A stretch of DNA of 64,000 bases, taken from NCBI GenBank assembly GCA_032164295.1, contig JAJHTX010000003.1:558001-622000 (forward strand). The letters are read 5' to 3'. How positions within the stretch are numbered: the first letter of the stretch is position 1; every line of letters starts with the position of its first letter. The stretch is from Inonotus obliquus. Its lineage: Eukaryota > Basidiomycota > Agaricomycetes > Hymenochaetales > Hymenochaetaceae. The notes below the pieces were generated by a model that was not told where the DNA came from, did no database searches, and saw only the letters and a program-made list of their open reading frames with translations. A program made the position numbers and the translations under genes. Positions 9,487-22,000 of this stretch are shown here, in pieces.

Positions 9487-11677
9487 ATGGACAAACCCAA
9501 TGGGACCGAGAAGGAATCTTGCGCATTCATTGAGCTGCAGTGCGCTCGTCTATATGACTCTGAGGCGTACTCCACTCTCGAGCAGGCCGCAGCGGCGATA
9601 TGGACGCTGATCGACGATAGCACGGCCCTGTTATTTGCTGAGTGGTGAGTTGGTCGACGCATGTACAATACCTTCCTTAGTTACTCACCATCTCGGGCAG
9701 CGAAAACTCGCATGATGACGTCGTAAATCATCTCAAATTTATGCGGGGGTCATATTCTTCCTCTCTTGAGCTCACACGCAGGCTCCATGCATTCGAGGCG
9801 ACGGTGCTCGATAGAGCAAAGCAATTCGAGAAGAAACTAGAAGGGTTCCAAGATCAGATCACCAGCACTGCTTTGAAGTATGAGCTAAGCTTACTCCCGG
9901 ACGAGGTGCTCGCCGATATGTTCGTTATTACCACAAGGACGCTGAAGGAGAAAGTGGTACTATCGCAGAAGGAATCTTACACATTCAATGAGCTGCAGTG
10001 CGCTCGTCTACATGCCTCTGAGGCGTACTCCACTCTCGAGCAGGCCGCAGAGACGATATGGATGCTGGTCGAGGACAGTACAGCCGCGTTATTCGCTGAG
10101 TGGTGAGTTGTGTCAACGCATCGACAGTGCCTATAATACTCATTTTCTTGAGCAGCGAAAACTCTCATGATGACGTCGTATATCGCCTCGAATATATGTG
10201 GAAGTCGTACACTTTCTCTCTAAACCTATTATGCAGGCTCCATGCGTTGGCTGCGACTGTGCTGGACAGAGCAACGCAGTTCGAGAGGAAACTCGAGGAG
10301 TTCGAAAGCCAAATCTCGTGCACCGCCTTGAACTATGGGCTAAATCTGCTCCCGGATGAGGTACTTGCGGAGATATTCGTCCTTGCCGCGACCACGCTGG
10401 TGGAGAAAGTGGCGTTTTCCCTGGTGTGCAAGAGGTTCAGGAGAGTGATGATGTCGATGCGGAGGATGTGGGATGGGTATCGCATCAATTCAAGCCTATC
10501 GCCGGAGCAGATCATTGCAATTGCTGAGGGGAATCGGTTTGTTTCGCTGAAGGCCCGCCTTTGTCCCAGATCCCCGTTGTCTTCAGTGGAATATATTCTA
10601 TCTCTTGAACCGGAAGAGCTGGAAATCACTTCTTTCGACAAATCATCCTGGGAAAGCTTGAAGCGGATTCTATCTGACGGGAACAAGCGGGAACTCCGTA
10701 GTCTGGTGATACGGGACACCCGCAAAGTACCTAGCATTCATATCCTTAATGAGAGAAACTTTCCATACCTCGAACACCTAGAGGCCGACTTCGTTCCAGC
10801 AACTCCACTCGGGAGGAACCTGGTTCGGTGTAGATTGGACGGAATTCGAGATAATGAACTGGATCCCCTGAGGATTTTCCTTGAAAACGCAAATTCCCTT
10901 CAGGATCTACATATTTCTATCCGCGGCAAACTTTTTTACAAATCCGTCGACCTTCCTTCACTTCGCGGTCTGGAGGTCAATTTCATTCCTCACCCATCCC
11001 TTGCCAAATACCTGGTTCGTTTTCGATTAGTTCAAGTTCATGTGCGTCGCGTTCGTCTATCCGAATTGCTCGATTTTTTATCTGCTTCGAAAGCACTCCA
11101 AGAGCTCGTCCTTCATGTGGGATATGATGACATTTTTTACTGGGACACGTACGGGGAGTCACGGGTAGTGACCATGCCTAGCATTGTCTCGTGTATCATT
11201 TCGGACCGTACCACCTACTCGAAGGTCGGTTTGGCTTTGTTGACTACGAAACTTCGCATGCCAATCCTACGAACGCTAAAACTAGAACTGGGAGACGGAA
11301 CAATGGTGGCTCGAGAGAAATTTCGTACTTCGCTACAGTCCATGACGTTGCTTGAGGAGCTCGAATTGAGGGTGGGTGTGGTGGACGCCGAGATTCTTGA
11401 CGAAATCATCCGATTTGCTCCTCATCACCTCGAGTCGTTCTCGCTGAATGACTGCCGTCGTTTTAAAAGATTCGTCGGCATGCATACCTCTCCCGCCCCT
11501 CTGCGACAGCTTATTCGTTTTGCGGATGGTGCTTTTGATGAGGGTTTCATGACGGGCATCGTTGATCATCTGAGGTCAGTCGGGTTGGACAAGGTGAAGG
11601 TCGAATTCTGTAACTGTGAAAGGTGGAAGAGTGGCGTGTTTGGACTAGACGAGGTGTTTTCTGCAAAACTATCTTGA
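9487..11677 (+). CDS. F-box protein with a tandemly duplicated N-terminal module
   Basis: Three exons (9487-9644, 9701-10102, 10156-11677) splice into 693 codons plus stop. The start at 9487 begins MDKPNGTEKE; an upstream in-frame ATG at 9430 is possible. The module starting KESCAFIELQCARLY (unit 1 from 9511) recurs as KESYTFNELQCARLH (unit 2 from 9969), each followed by an intron in the same place and by ENSHDDVV. Unit 1 stops inside its F-box-like segment (LLPDEVLADMF); unit 2 carries the complete F-box (LLPDEVLAEIF... FSLVCKRFRR, about residues 245-285). The rest is leucine-rich and probably folds as irregular leucine-rich repeats, as in agaricomycete F-box proteins that recruit substrates to SCF ubiquitin ligases. 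The substrate is unknown. A shorter protein starting in unit 2 is an alternative. Confidence 0.75.
9511..10430 (+). repeat. Tandem duplication within the F-box gene (period about 458 bp)
   Basis: Unit 1 (9511-9968) and unit 2 (9969 to about 10430) align through exon, intron and exon. The introns (9645-9700 and 10103-10155) begin with the same gtgagtt and end in cag before cgaaaactc. The duplication ends just inside the F-box, leaving the first F-box incomplete and fused in frame to the second unit. Confidence 0.85.
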
Positions 11678-13082
11678 GTGTCTTATAATCCTACGTTGAC
11701 CTGCGGGAATTTAGATGGGATGGTAGTATTTAGCTATTTCTCGGTCGTGATGCCCGTAGACGGAGAGACGCACCTCTTCCATTAGTATTCCATTCGATCT
11801 GGCCCAGTCCAAATTTGCTTTGCTTTGCATGATATCAAGACGCATCGATGCAACGGGTTGAAGATTCTACGTGTTACGATATCGTAATTCAGCATCCGGC
11901 AGCAGTTGGAACCACGAAGGACCTAGTGAAAGTGTGTCATACATACTACTGGTATTCTAGCTCCTGAAGCGCTGGTTTCTTCGATCGGGCTCTACAGTGA
12001 AGCAACCATGTAACGCTTTTGTTGGAGGAACTAAAGGCAGAGTATTCTGGATATAAAAAAAAATGGTCGCAAGTTTCAAGATAATTTTGATACTCGGGTT
12101 GAGGCAAAAAAAATACTAGTTACTAGTGCAACGAGGGATAGTAGTGCCCATGATTACTTATATTCCCACGACTCAGCTTTTCCAAATTTCCACGTCACAG
12201 CATTAATATGCTTCAGTCGCGACTTGCATGTGCTGCAAACTAGTATCCATACCTCAAAAATAAACTGGTCTGCGAAATGGAGCGAATCCTACTGGCTCAG
12301 CGTTGTAGAATAAAAAACGGGCGACATCATCTCCGGGCTTTCTGTACATTGTACATAGACTCTAGATGTTCCAGCATACATCAGCTTCTGTAATGCTAGG
12401 TTTTCGAGCTCGCACTAGGCGGCACAAGGACCTATCTTATCTATCCTGATGGCCCGGAGACTTTTCTGGTGCCTATAGTAAGTGAAATTTGCAATCTGGT
12501 CAAAGGATGGATTAAGACGCAATACTTTACCTAGTGGCTCCAAGGTCTTGCTTTCCTGGGTCTATGGCTTCTAGTGCATGAAGTGAGTGTTCATTACGGA
12601 TAAATATGCGCTAGAACTAGAAAAGGGTTCATTTTGATTGTGCGGTCTTTCTCACTTTATCAAATTTCGAACGATTCCGTTGGATTCGTGAGGGGATTGC
12701 CAACGCTACTCAGGCTTGTATGATAACAGATAACGTTCGGGGACTGTAATGCATGTATGAGACGTATCCTGGATTCTACTAAACCATTGGTTGTATCGAC
12801 ATACTGACGATGTGGACCGCAAGATAGGATACTTCCGTTGCGGCGATGCGGTGGCATTTTTGCTTACTAAGCTTTCGCTTTACAATCCATCATCTTGATA
12901 TCTTATCTTATCATTGTATACACGAAGGCTCCCGGCTTTACAGAAGTAACTATCAAACAGGTAACAATCCAACTGTAGCTGTAATTGAAGTTTGCACGAT
13001 ATGTTAGTGAGCATGGGCCGAGGCTGTTAAGCAGAGGATTGGCCCACCGTGGTCTGAGAACTGACTCAGACGAAGTATTTAT
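11678..13082. other. Intergenic, no supported gene
   Basis: This 1.4 kb follows the F-box gene. It holds only short, frequently interrupted frames and several poly-A tracts near 12054 and 12107. A 65-codon minus-strand frame at 12660-12857 has no support. I saw no tRNA cloverleaf or tandem repeat. Confidence 0.5.
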
Positions 13083-13443
13083 TCACGTCGACTGTTGCAT
13101 TGTTCGTAAAATTCTGACTGTGATTGGATGGACGGTTATTCGTGTTCTTCTATGATAGTGAGAAAGCTTGAGAACGTACGTTGTTGTCTGCTCGAAGCGA
13201 CCACGGACGAACGTGAAGAAGTACGAGAAATTAATCTCAAATTTTCGGCGGATGACTTGGTTTGGACGGATAACCTGTTATGCGTAAAGTCAGAAATAAT
13301 ATAATGTTTGGACTTCCGGGGTCAGCGGATACTGGACCAGGACGTACAATAGGACCAACGGGATTTCCAACATGGTCTGTGAACGATATGGTGGCAATCT
13401 CGGCGCCCGTGTTGGTGAAGTCGACGTTAACGGCTGAAGACAT
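13083..13443 (-). CDS. Small hypothetical protein (about 100 aa)
   Basis: The ATG at 13443 opens MSSAVNVDFTNTGAEIATI. A 58-nt intron (13332-13275, gtatcc...aacag with an upstream ctgac branch-like site) joins GPIVRPGP in frame to VIRPNQVIRRKFEINFSYFF, ending at 13083. An alternative second intron at a gtacgt donor near 13183 would change the last residues. The alternating hydrophobic and polar pattern suggests a small beta-rich protein. There is no signal peptide and no recognised family. It stands alone between two gene-poor stretches. Confidence 0.5.
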
Positions 13444-16044
13444 GAACTCAAACTAAGTTGGAAATTCGAGAAGTGGATGGAGTTTGCAGAGAGCGAGAAG
13501 CTATGAGGTTGAGTACAGTAGACAATACCCGTCGACTCTTTATATCGTTAGTTTCCTCTAGAGGTTTTAAACCGCGAAAGGGTAGATTTAGAGGAGCTGG
13601 TCATGATTTCAAGGAGTATCTCGAGCGAAGCTGACAGATACGGCCACATTTCCGCGGGCATGGCGAAGGCACATCGCAATAATCAACTGAATTACTTAGA
13701 CATAGACGGAGACTTGAAGCCCTTCCAAGACTTGCTAGAGTGAGTAAGTTTCGCGCTTCCAAGGAGTCTGAGCGACTACCAATTCATATCAAGTGAATCA
13801 GTATTCATCAGAATCACGATGATGTAGGGACTGCCTGTCGGAATTCACCGGAGAATTTCCTTATCTATAACATTTACTCCATCCCGTCAGACACCTCCTG
13901 GCTTATCACTGACCTCCATTCTGTTTTTTAATTTCATCACGATTAACGCTCATCTGTTTGATCTAACAATGGACTGGTGATCCCCTGACCTTGTTCTTGC
14001 ATCAGGGCAGGGAACGGGACGACAAACATCCGGACTTCATCTCAGCTTTCATAAGACATTCTCGTTGTTCATTTATCTGATTGGCGCTGGATACTAGTAG
14101 TGCTTAGTACATGCTCACAAGGCATGTCTGAGCGTCATCGCGTAGAATGTTTCGTCCTTTCTTCTAGTGCGGTGAGAGTTAATCCTTAAGTCTGCGAACA
14201 AAGCGGTTTACCTCTCAGCATGTCCAGTCAAAGTAGCCTCAATTGGGGAAATCTTAGGCGCTGGTCATAGATATGTACAATGTACACGGACAACGGTAAA
14301 CTGCGTTTTATTGCCTGTCATGTAAATCCGATCCTTAAAGGTCTCAAATTTATATTTGGTGCTAAGGCAAACACGAATCCCTACATTGAAAGCACCAAGA
14401 ATAGCATAAACGAATATGTAACTTTCTTCCTGCTTCAGACAGTGCCATCAGGCCACATGGTTTCACGCACGATCCGGGTGCCATGGATGGAAGGCTACCT
14501 TGCCCCCATTAAAATGCTGTGCCGAGAGGAACGGCCGGAAATGCTAAGCACGGCATTAGGAACCTCACGGAACCAAAGAGCGGAATTATTCTTTTCGCAA
14601 TGGAAGCCCTAAATGTGAATTGTCATGATACCCTCAACGAAGTGTGATCTGGATTCAGCTCCGTATAGGTACCAAATTTATTCATTGATCAAGTCGTCTA
14701 GGTATCTCATGCAATTTTCGCGACTCATAATCACGGAGTCATTACTAGTGGAATCGGTGTAACATCCCCACCGCGAGACAAAGTCATGAGTATTTCAACT
14801 TCCTCACAGATGTCATAAAGCTACTGAAGAATGAAAGCTGTAACTTACCGCTGCGTAAGCAGTGAGTCTACTCACGATTATTATCCAGGTCTTTCCGGTC
14901 GACTCGGATGTCATCCCAAGTGCATGAGGCCAGATCGTGAGAACAGAAAAGTGCCTCTAACGATGGGACCCCTTTCTCGACGGTTCCAGGATTTGGGATG
15001 GATGGCTTAAAACGTAACGAAAGGGTGTTTTTCGCCCTCTCCAAAAAGAAAGTTACTGACTCTACGGATTGGCCAAGGAGGATATCGACGTCCATTCATC
15101 TTTCCACCATTCCCCATTATCTTTTTTCATTGTTTCTAATTTATGGATGAGATAACTCTCTAATTTAATGTTGATAATATTCCAGTTTGGTTACATTCGA
15201 TTCAAGCTTTTTTTTACCGCACGACTAATTGCTCCAGTCCCCCTATCAGATGGTATCATACACTAGGTTATTTGGAAACGGGTAGAGCTTACTCTGTGCT
15301 TTAGAGCGGCTGGCGACTAAAGCATGGTATACGCATTGCGGCGCTTTGCTTGAAATAGACGATTCAATCGGAGATCCGCCATTTTATACTCAGGGACTCC
15401 GAGTCAGGGCCAATGATAGGGCGTTCCGTCATCATTAAAAGCATGTTTCTCGTCCTCCTCTATCAGCCTCTACTTCGCACTCAATAACCGGCTAATTGGT
15501 GTGCCTAGAATGACTCAATGTGAATAGACATTGAAGTCTTTACTCTGAATTACTTCCCAGTCCTCCTACCCTCGAAGAGGATCCTTCAATGGGTGTCAGC
15601 GGCAAGTGTCCCCATAGTCTCTGTAATACTCTGGTGTATCAAACCATGAGCGAAAGGATAGCCGAGGTATTCTACTTAAGATTCGGACATGTGGTATATA
15701 AAACTAGAAATAGAAGTGCACTTCAATGGATGCTGCTTCCCGCGCAAAGCCACTTCTTCCCCACTCAAGAGATGTTCCGCGTATCGTAGGTATTCAGTTT
15801 TGAAGCGCTGGCTCGGAAGGATCAAAATCAGCGCTCTGTAAGCCGGGCGAATGAGGAATCGACCTAAAAAGTAATGAGGCCACAATGAGGCATTGAGTAT
15901 CAGAGCCTCAGCATCCTAGGTAACAAATGCGGATACTTTAAAACTTAGCACTTCCTTTAGATAGTCCGAGACTCGATCTTCTTTACTGCCCAGATAACCA
16001 CCAAGTGAATCAACCTCTCACTACGTTTACTCCTTGCGAACAAT
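13444..16044. other. Gene-poor 2.6 kb upstream of the giant gene
   Basis: I found no gene I can support. Frames at 14280-14612 (110 codons, plus), 14868-15095 (minus), 15589-15789 (plus) and 15676-15885 (minus) lack recognisable motifs or consistent splicing partners. The final few hundred bases should contain the promoter and 5' leader of the gene at 16045. Confidence 0.45.
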
Positions 16045-19000
16045 ATGGGTTGTCCACAAATCCCTTCCATATCTTTGTAAGTTGTGGCTCGGAGTTCCTA
16101 CATCTAGCTACACAGTGTATTCACCTCGGTAAACAGGGACATTGTCTTCGTTCAGGATACCCAGAAGACTATGAACAGTTTTCTCGATAGCTGCGTAAAA
16201 GCGATAGGAAATTTAATCGTTCACCTTCCTTGCCTACCGCGTTACCGTTCGGGTGGTATCCGCCTGGGCCTCGTAGCTTATCATGACAGTCAACAGACAA
16301 CTAATGCGAATTGCGCCGAAACGTTAGGACCTACAGCTGACCATGAACAATTTCTCCATTCCCTTCGTTTACTGAAAGCAAGGCAAACCGTAACTCGATC
16401 CGACAGCGCGAATTATGCACTCTACCATGCACTCCAGACTGCAGTCAAACTCGACTGGGGCACGAACACCGATAAAGCCATCATACTCTTCACTTACAAG
16501 CGTTCTAGACCTCTGGGTTAGTCAAATACAAATAACACATTTTGTAACGAGTACTGATCTTTTTTTCGTAGATGCGTCATCTCTTGATATTTTCAATCAT
16601 CTTTCTAAAGAACAAATTCACCTAGTAAGTATTGTATCTGGGATTTTTGGGGCCTTGCACTTATATGAGACTTGCCTTCTTCTAGTATATTGCAAACGGG
16701 TAAACATCCGACTCTTGCCATTTTTTTATACTCATTATTTCAACCTAGCATGCAAGTATCGGATCTCTTCGATGACGGCGACAGTGCTCTAATCAATAAT
16801 GTAAGGAGCCTTGATGTTGGAATCCCCGTGCACTTGGAAGCTTTCATCAGCGCCGGCTTGCGGGCCCATTCAACTAGCAGAGATGCTGCGTGTACAACGA
16901 ATAATTATAGTCCGGCCGCGATCGTCCCTTTCATTCTTTGGTCCTGGGGATGCGAAACAGATTCATGCGCTCAGAAGAAGCCCGATACATCGGATTCGAA
17001 TATTGTGGCATGTTCCGCGAACGCGAGTAGTACGTCAGCTAATTCTACAAGAAATAGCATTGTATCTCATCCATAGCACAGGCGACAAGTTCCTCCTTCC
17101 TCCAGCTTTGAGCTCGTTACCCTCAGTAGATTCTACACGTGTTGTGATGCACGTTGCCCCTCGGCTAGGTACCAGTAGATGGATAAGCACAGGTAGGTCG
17201 AAGTTGACTATGGATTCAGGAGATGCTTACTTGTCTTCTAAGAATCTGATGTTGATAGAAGTCCAACGGCTACCCTTGTGACTCCTCTATCTCCCGGGTT
17301 TGTGGCCAATCCAGAAATGAACGAACAGTACGAAATTGCGAAATGTGAGCTTTTAAAGTAACTACAGATGTAGTGTCCAGCTTTACGCTGATCGAATGAC
17401 CCCTCAGGCGATCCATCCGCCAGCACTATAGGGAAAGCAAGGAACCCAATCCCCGAGCCTAACGACGGCACGGAAGATAATGGCTGTTTCAGTCAATCTG
17501 GTCCAAGGCGTACGTAATCATTTCGTCGAGCTTGTTCTACTCATGAGAACTTTCCCAGAGAAACCTGAGGGAAATGCAGCAGAGGATCACCCAACGGCTT
17601 CCCGTCTGCATGAAGCCAGATCCATAGTGGCACCTCCAATGACTCTATGTGACCCAATGGGTATAGAAGGTATTTTGCATGGTCATGGTTGATTTACGAC
17701 GGGATGATGATTGGATTCATAGGCGGTGCGGAAGCGGAGTTTTGCGGAAGAAAGGGAGACTTGTCGATCACAGATCTAGAGTCTGAGAATATGGATACCG
17801 TAGTGTCCGACGCTGGTTGCAAATCTAATACCGGTCAGCACAGAGTTTTGTTCACTACCGCGCTCGTCTGAAGGCATACTAGATGAGGAGAAACCGGTGG
17901 CACCGTGGTTGGTTCCGGTGAATACTGCACCGCAAGAGGAGATACAACGAGTTCAGGAGGATAGAGTGAATAATGTCGGGGAAGTAGACTCGTGTATGTT
18001 CATCTGATCACGACTACGGGTTATAAATAACAAGGTGTTCCTTCCTGCAGTCATAGAAACCATGCCCAAGCTCAGCGGCGTGGACTCCAGGAAACTAGAT
18101 ACGGATGGCAAGAGCGAAACTCCACAGTCGGTGCGTGCAGCAGTGGCCGACGTGGGACAAGCGACAGCGACGAGCGGGGGACGTGATATAATAGGAGCGT
18201 CCCAAGGTACCCCAGACCCGTTGAAGGAGAATGTCGCCCATCTACCATCATCAATTTATGGTGGAGGAGACGAGTTGGAAAACACACAGTGCGGAAATCC
18301 CACTGTGCCAGGATCGACGATCGCCGAGGCTAAGCACGATCACATGATTGACGCGGTCGGGGTCCAAGTTGAAGGTGTGCCTCCTGCTTTCCTCCCTAAA
18401 CTCCAATACCATGGTTAACCTCAGCTTCAGTTCTAGGTCAAAGATTCACGTCCAAAGAATCCGCAGCTCGCGCCACGTGCAACGATTCTGGGCAGTTGAC
18501 CGACTCACCGTTGTCAGAGAAAGTTTCGTCGAATGTTGGCGGGTCTTCGACATGCGAAATGAGTGGTGAGTGCGAGTAGCTCCTTTAAGGCTGAGTTCAC
18601 ATTAATGCTCAGCTACTTGTAGAGTTACGAAAACATAGCAGCGAGGTAGAAACAGACCTAGCTGCGAACCCCTCATTACGCATCGAGAATAACGTTTTAT
18701 ATTCTCCGCCCGAGAAGTCGAAGGTCACACGGCGTCTTCTATATTCTGAAGGTACAACTCACTCGCTCTCACTAAGCCTAATCTCACACTCTATCAAACG
18801 GCGATCCAGTACTCAAGATCGGAACAAAGTTAGTCAACGTAAGCGATCTAGCTAGGAAGGTGACGAATGACGCAAAACCAGTTGAGGGAAATGTTCCTCG
18901 GTGCACGGAATCAGGTACATTATTATAGAGCTGCAGGCGCTCAAGCTTTTTTGTTTATAAATCTTTCAGTCCCTGCCTTTCCTGAACTAGAAACGCTACC

Positions 19001-22000
19001 ACCGATGCGCCTTTCCGGAATGCCGAATCAAGAGTCGCAGCTACACGACCAAAGCGTGACTGGTGCATCATCAAAGGGTGAAAACGGGACTGAATCCAGT
19101 AGCCCGTTAAGTATTGTCTTGGAAGGACGATCTTCGGATGTTCCAGGAATTGGCACGATAGATTCCCAAATGTTCGACCAGCGCTCAGGAAGTGAAGGGA
19201 GACGTCCCGAAGATGTGGCAGTATCTCATATCTCAGCCAGTGCTCCAGGTTCAAGTGTCAAATCCGGGGTTGGTGCGTTGTTCTGAAAGCTATCTTTGTG
19301 AACGTAATCCTCATTCGGCGCTCAGAGGTCACACTTTGCTCCAAGAACATAGCGAGTGATCATGGTAGTCGCGCATCCAAGTCCTATGCCAGTCATGTAG
19401 AGACAACTTCGACTACTATGAAAGCTGGACATTCCTTCATTTCCGAAGCAAGCTGGAGTGACGATAGGCACTCTGGAGTAGTCGACTTGCAAGGTGCCGG
19501 GTCGCACATGAATTACATCGGAGATTCTGCTCATCCGTCCCTGTCGTTAACCGAACAACGGGTAACAGATTGTATCGGACGGGGACGTCAGCAAGAGGGC
19601 TTAGAAAAGGAAGAGTCCGCCGCCCATGTTTATGATAGCAAAGCGCAAACAGCTTGTCCTGTAGCTAAACACACCTCTTCTAGGTTTGAAGGTCTGTCAA
19701 TAATACGATATATGATGGACTTGGAGTAACTCATAGGTTCCTTTGGCGCTTAGATAGTCTGACCGGGAAACCAACAAGTAACATATCAGGGAAACCGTCC
19801 ATCCTCGGAAGCTCAAGCGGCAAGTTGGAAAAGTGCTCGTCTGAGGAAGTCACTACGAGTACACGCAGTACGGAACTCAGAGGTACTGACAAGACTTCGT
19901 TGCTCAAGATTCGTGCTTCCTTACACAGTCCCTTTCGAGAAGGTCATGTCAACATTTCAAGTTCTCTCTTTGAGAGCGGTTCATTGGAGCCAGATCCTCG
20001 CGCTGATGCTATCGCCGGGACAAGAAAGCTCCATCCTACAGGCATCCAGAGCGATGAGAACGACCTCTCTTCAATAGGTAGGTTCTGAGACTGCCTGAAG
20101 GCACTATCTAATTGAGCTATACAGACCCTGATCTAATGACGCTTTGTACAGTTTTCCGAGAGGAATCCGCTTTTCCCGCTTCTGAAGGATCCGTATTACA
20201 AGTAAGGTTTGGGATCGGTGATGATGGACACGCTCCAGAAACATACGGGACAACGCTTTTTACTCCCGATAGCAAGCGGCTTGACACCGAGCCATATAGT
20301 AATATGGAGATGGTGCTTAGTGACCCCGAGTCCCGGACGCTCGCCTCCGCCAGTTCGGACGCAATTAGCGAACTAGCTACATCGGAAAAGAGAAGTACGT
20401 ATAAATGCTAACAGTAATGTGCGAAACTGACTAGTTGCCAAAGGGTCACTGGGATCTAAATCTAGGACGAATATTGGGGACCATGCCGTTACAGAGAACC
20501 GCTCTGATAACCCGAGGTACTCGCGAGAGGCCATAGGTGACTATGAGCAGAATCAGCAGCGGGAAATTGAATTTCCTGGGCTGTGTGAGCCATGCCCTGG
20601 CAGCCAAAGCTCATCAGACAGTTCCGATGTGCCTAATGCTGCAGCCGGAGCTGAAGACAACGACAGTCCAATGGTAGGCACTAAGGACGCAACAAGTACA
20701 TCGATGAAGAGTTTACATAGTCCGGATGTCATATCCAGTATGCCACAGTTCTTTCTTTTGCGTTCCCGCTCATTGAGCTTGAGATGTAGATGATGCCAAG
20801 GAGGAAGCGGTCAGCACTGTACTCTCAATAGCTCAGAAGGTGCACCGGGATAGCACATCTGCCGATCTCGCCAGCATAAAGGAGTCCATATCTACTCAAG
20901 GTAGGCTTTGACGCGGACTTTGTATTCAACCTCTCTCAGCTCAGAATCGTTACTAGGAGTACGCGGATCGCCCGATACGGACTCTTCGAAGCATGCAATG
21001 CAAGGTTGGAGCGATGAAACAAGGCCCACCATAGAAAACCAGGCTCACGACGAGACATCCGACACACCGTCCAGCATGACGGATACCACGCATGCAACCG
21101 CTAGAGAGTCGCGTTCCACTCGTGATATATCGTTATATTTGGATATTAAGAGGGACGCCTCTAACGAGGTGCAGTCCGCACAAGAGAGTCACTCATCCTC
21201 ATGCAATGAAGGTATGTGAGAGTAAAGACAGTCGCTACCAATCACCTAAATTGGCGTTCTCTCTAGATGGTCATGACCAACAGACAGAGAAAGATACGAC
21301 ACAACCTTTGCAATGTAAAGACCAAGAGCAGAGTTCACTTCGTAACAAGGGACTAGAGTCACCACTACCCTGTGTGCAGGAGGCCGATTCCGGTAGGTAG
21401 TTCAACGCACCCTCTTACGCGTAAATCTTACTCTACTGGCGCACTAGTCTCATGCGGCACATCTGCACGTGGTAGCAAGCTGAACGTTAGTCCTCTTGAC
21501 CACAACTTAGCAACGAAAAGGCCGTCTCGCATTGGTGAAACGGCTGTTGAGTTTCAACCTGGCGAAATCATCAACAGAGCCAGTATGTCGTCCGGGAAAG
21601 AGATGACGCGTGCAGTTGTCACTGCTGCCGGTGGAATGACTCCGTCGAGTCGACATCTCCCTTCCCTACCCGTACCGTCAAGTGCGGTATCGCTCAGCCG
21701 ATCGGAGTCTCTCCAGAAAAGGGACAACTTCGAAACTTGGCCCCATGAGTATACTACGCCTGAAGTTGAACGTGCTGGCAAAAGCAACGCGACGACAGTC
21801 GGTCTTCAAACCCAATCCATGATACCACATATTCCGCATTTGCCGACTTCTAAGGCAGATGTTCGACGCGACAGTGCACCGAACAAAGACTTCGAGAAAT
21901 GCTCTCCACTAGCTGATGTCGTCTTTGGGCAAGAATTACCAGGAACGGAATTTTGTGCCCCTACAAGGTCACAAGTGCTATTGAGTACAACCAACGCGAA

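Noticed and set aside
12660..12857. 65-codon minus-strand frame
   Set aside because: No motif, no splice partners and no conserved-looking composition.
14280..14612. 110-codon plus-strand frame
   Set aside because: No recognisable family or flanking exon; length is compatible with chance in AT-balanced DNA.
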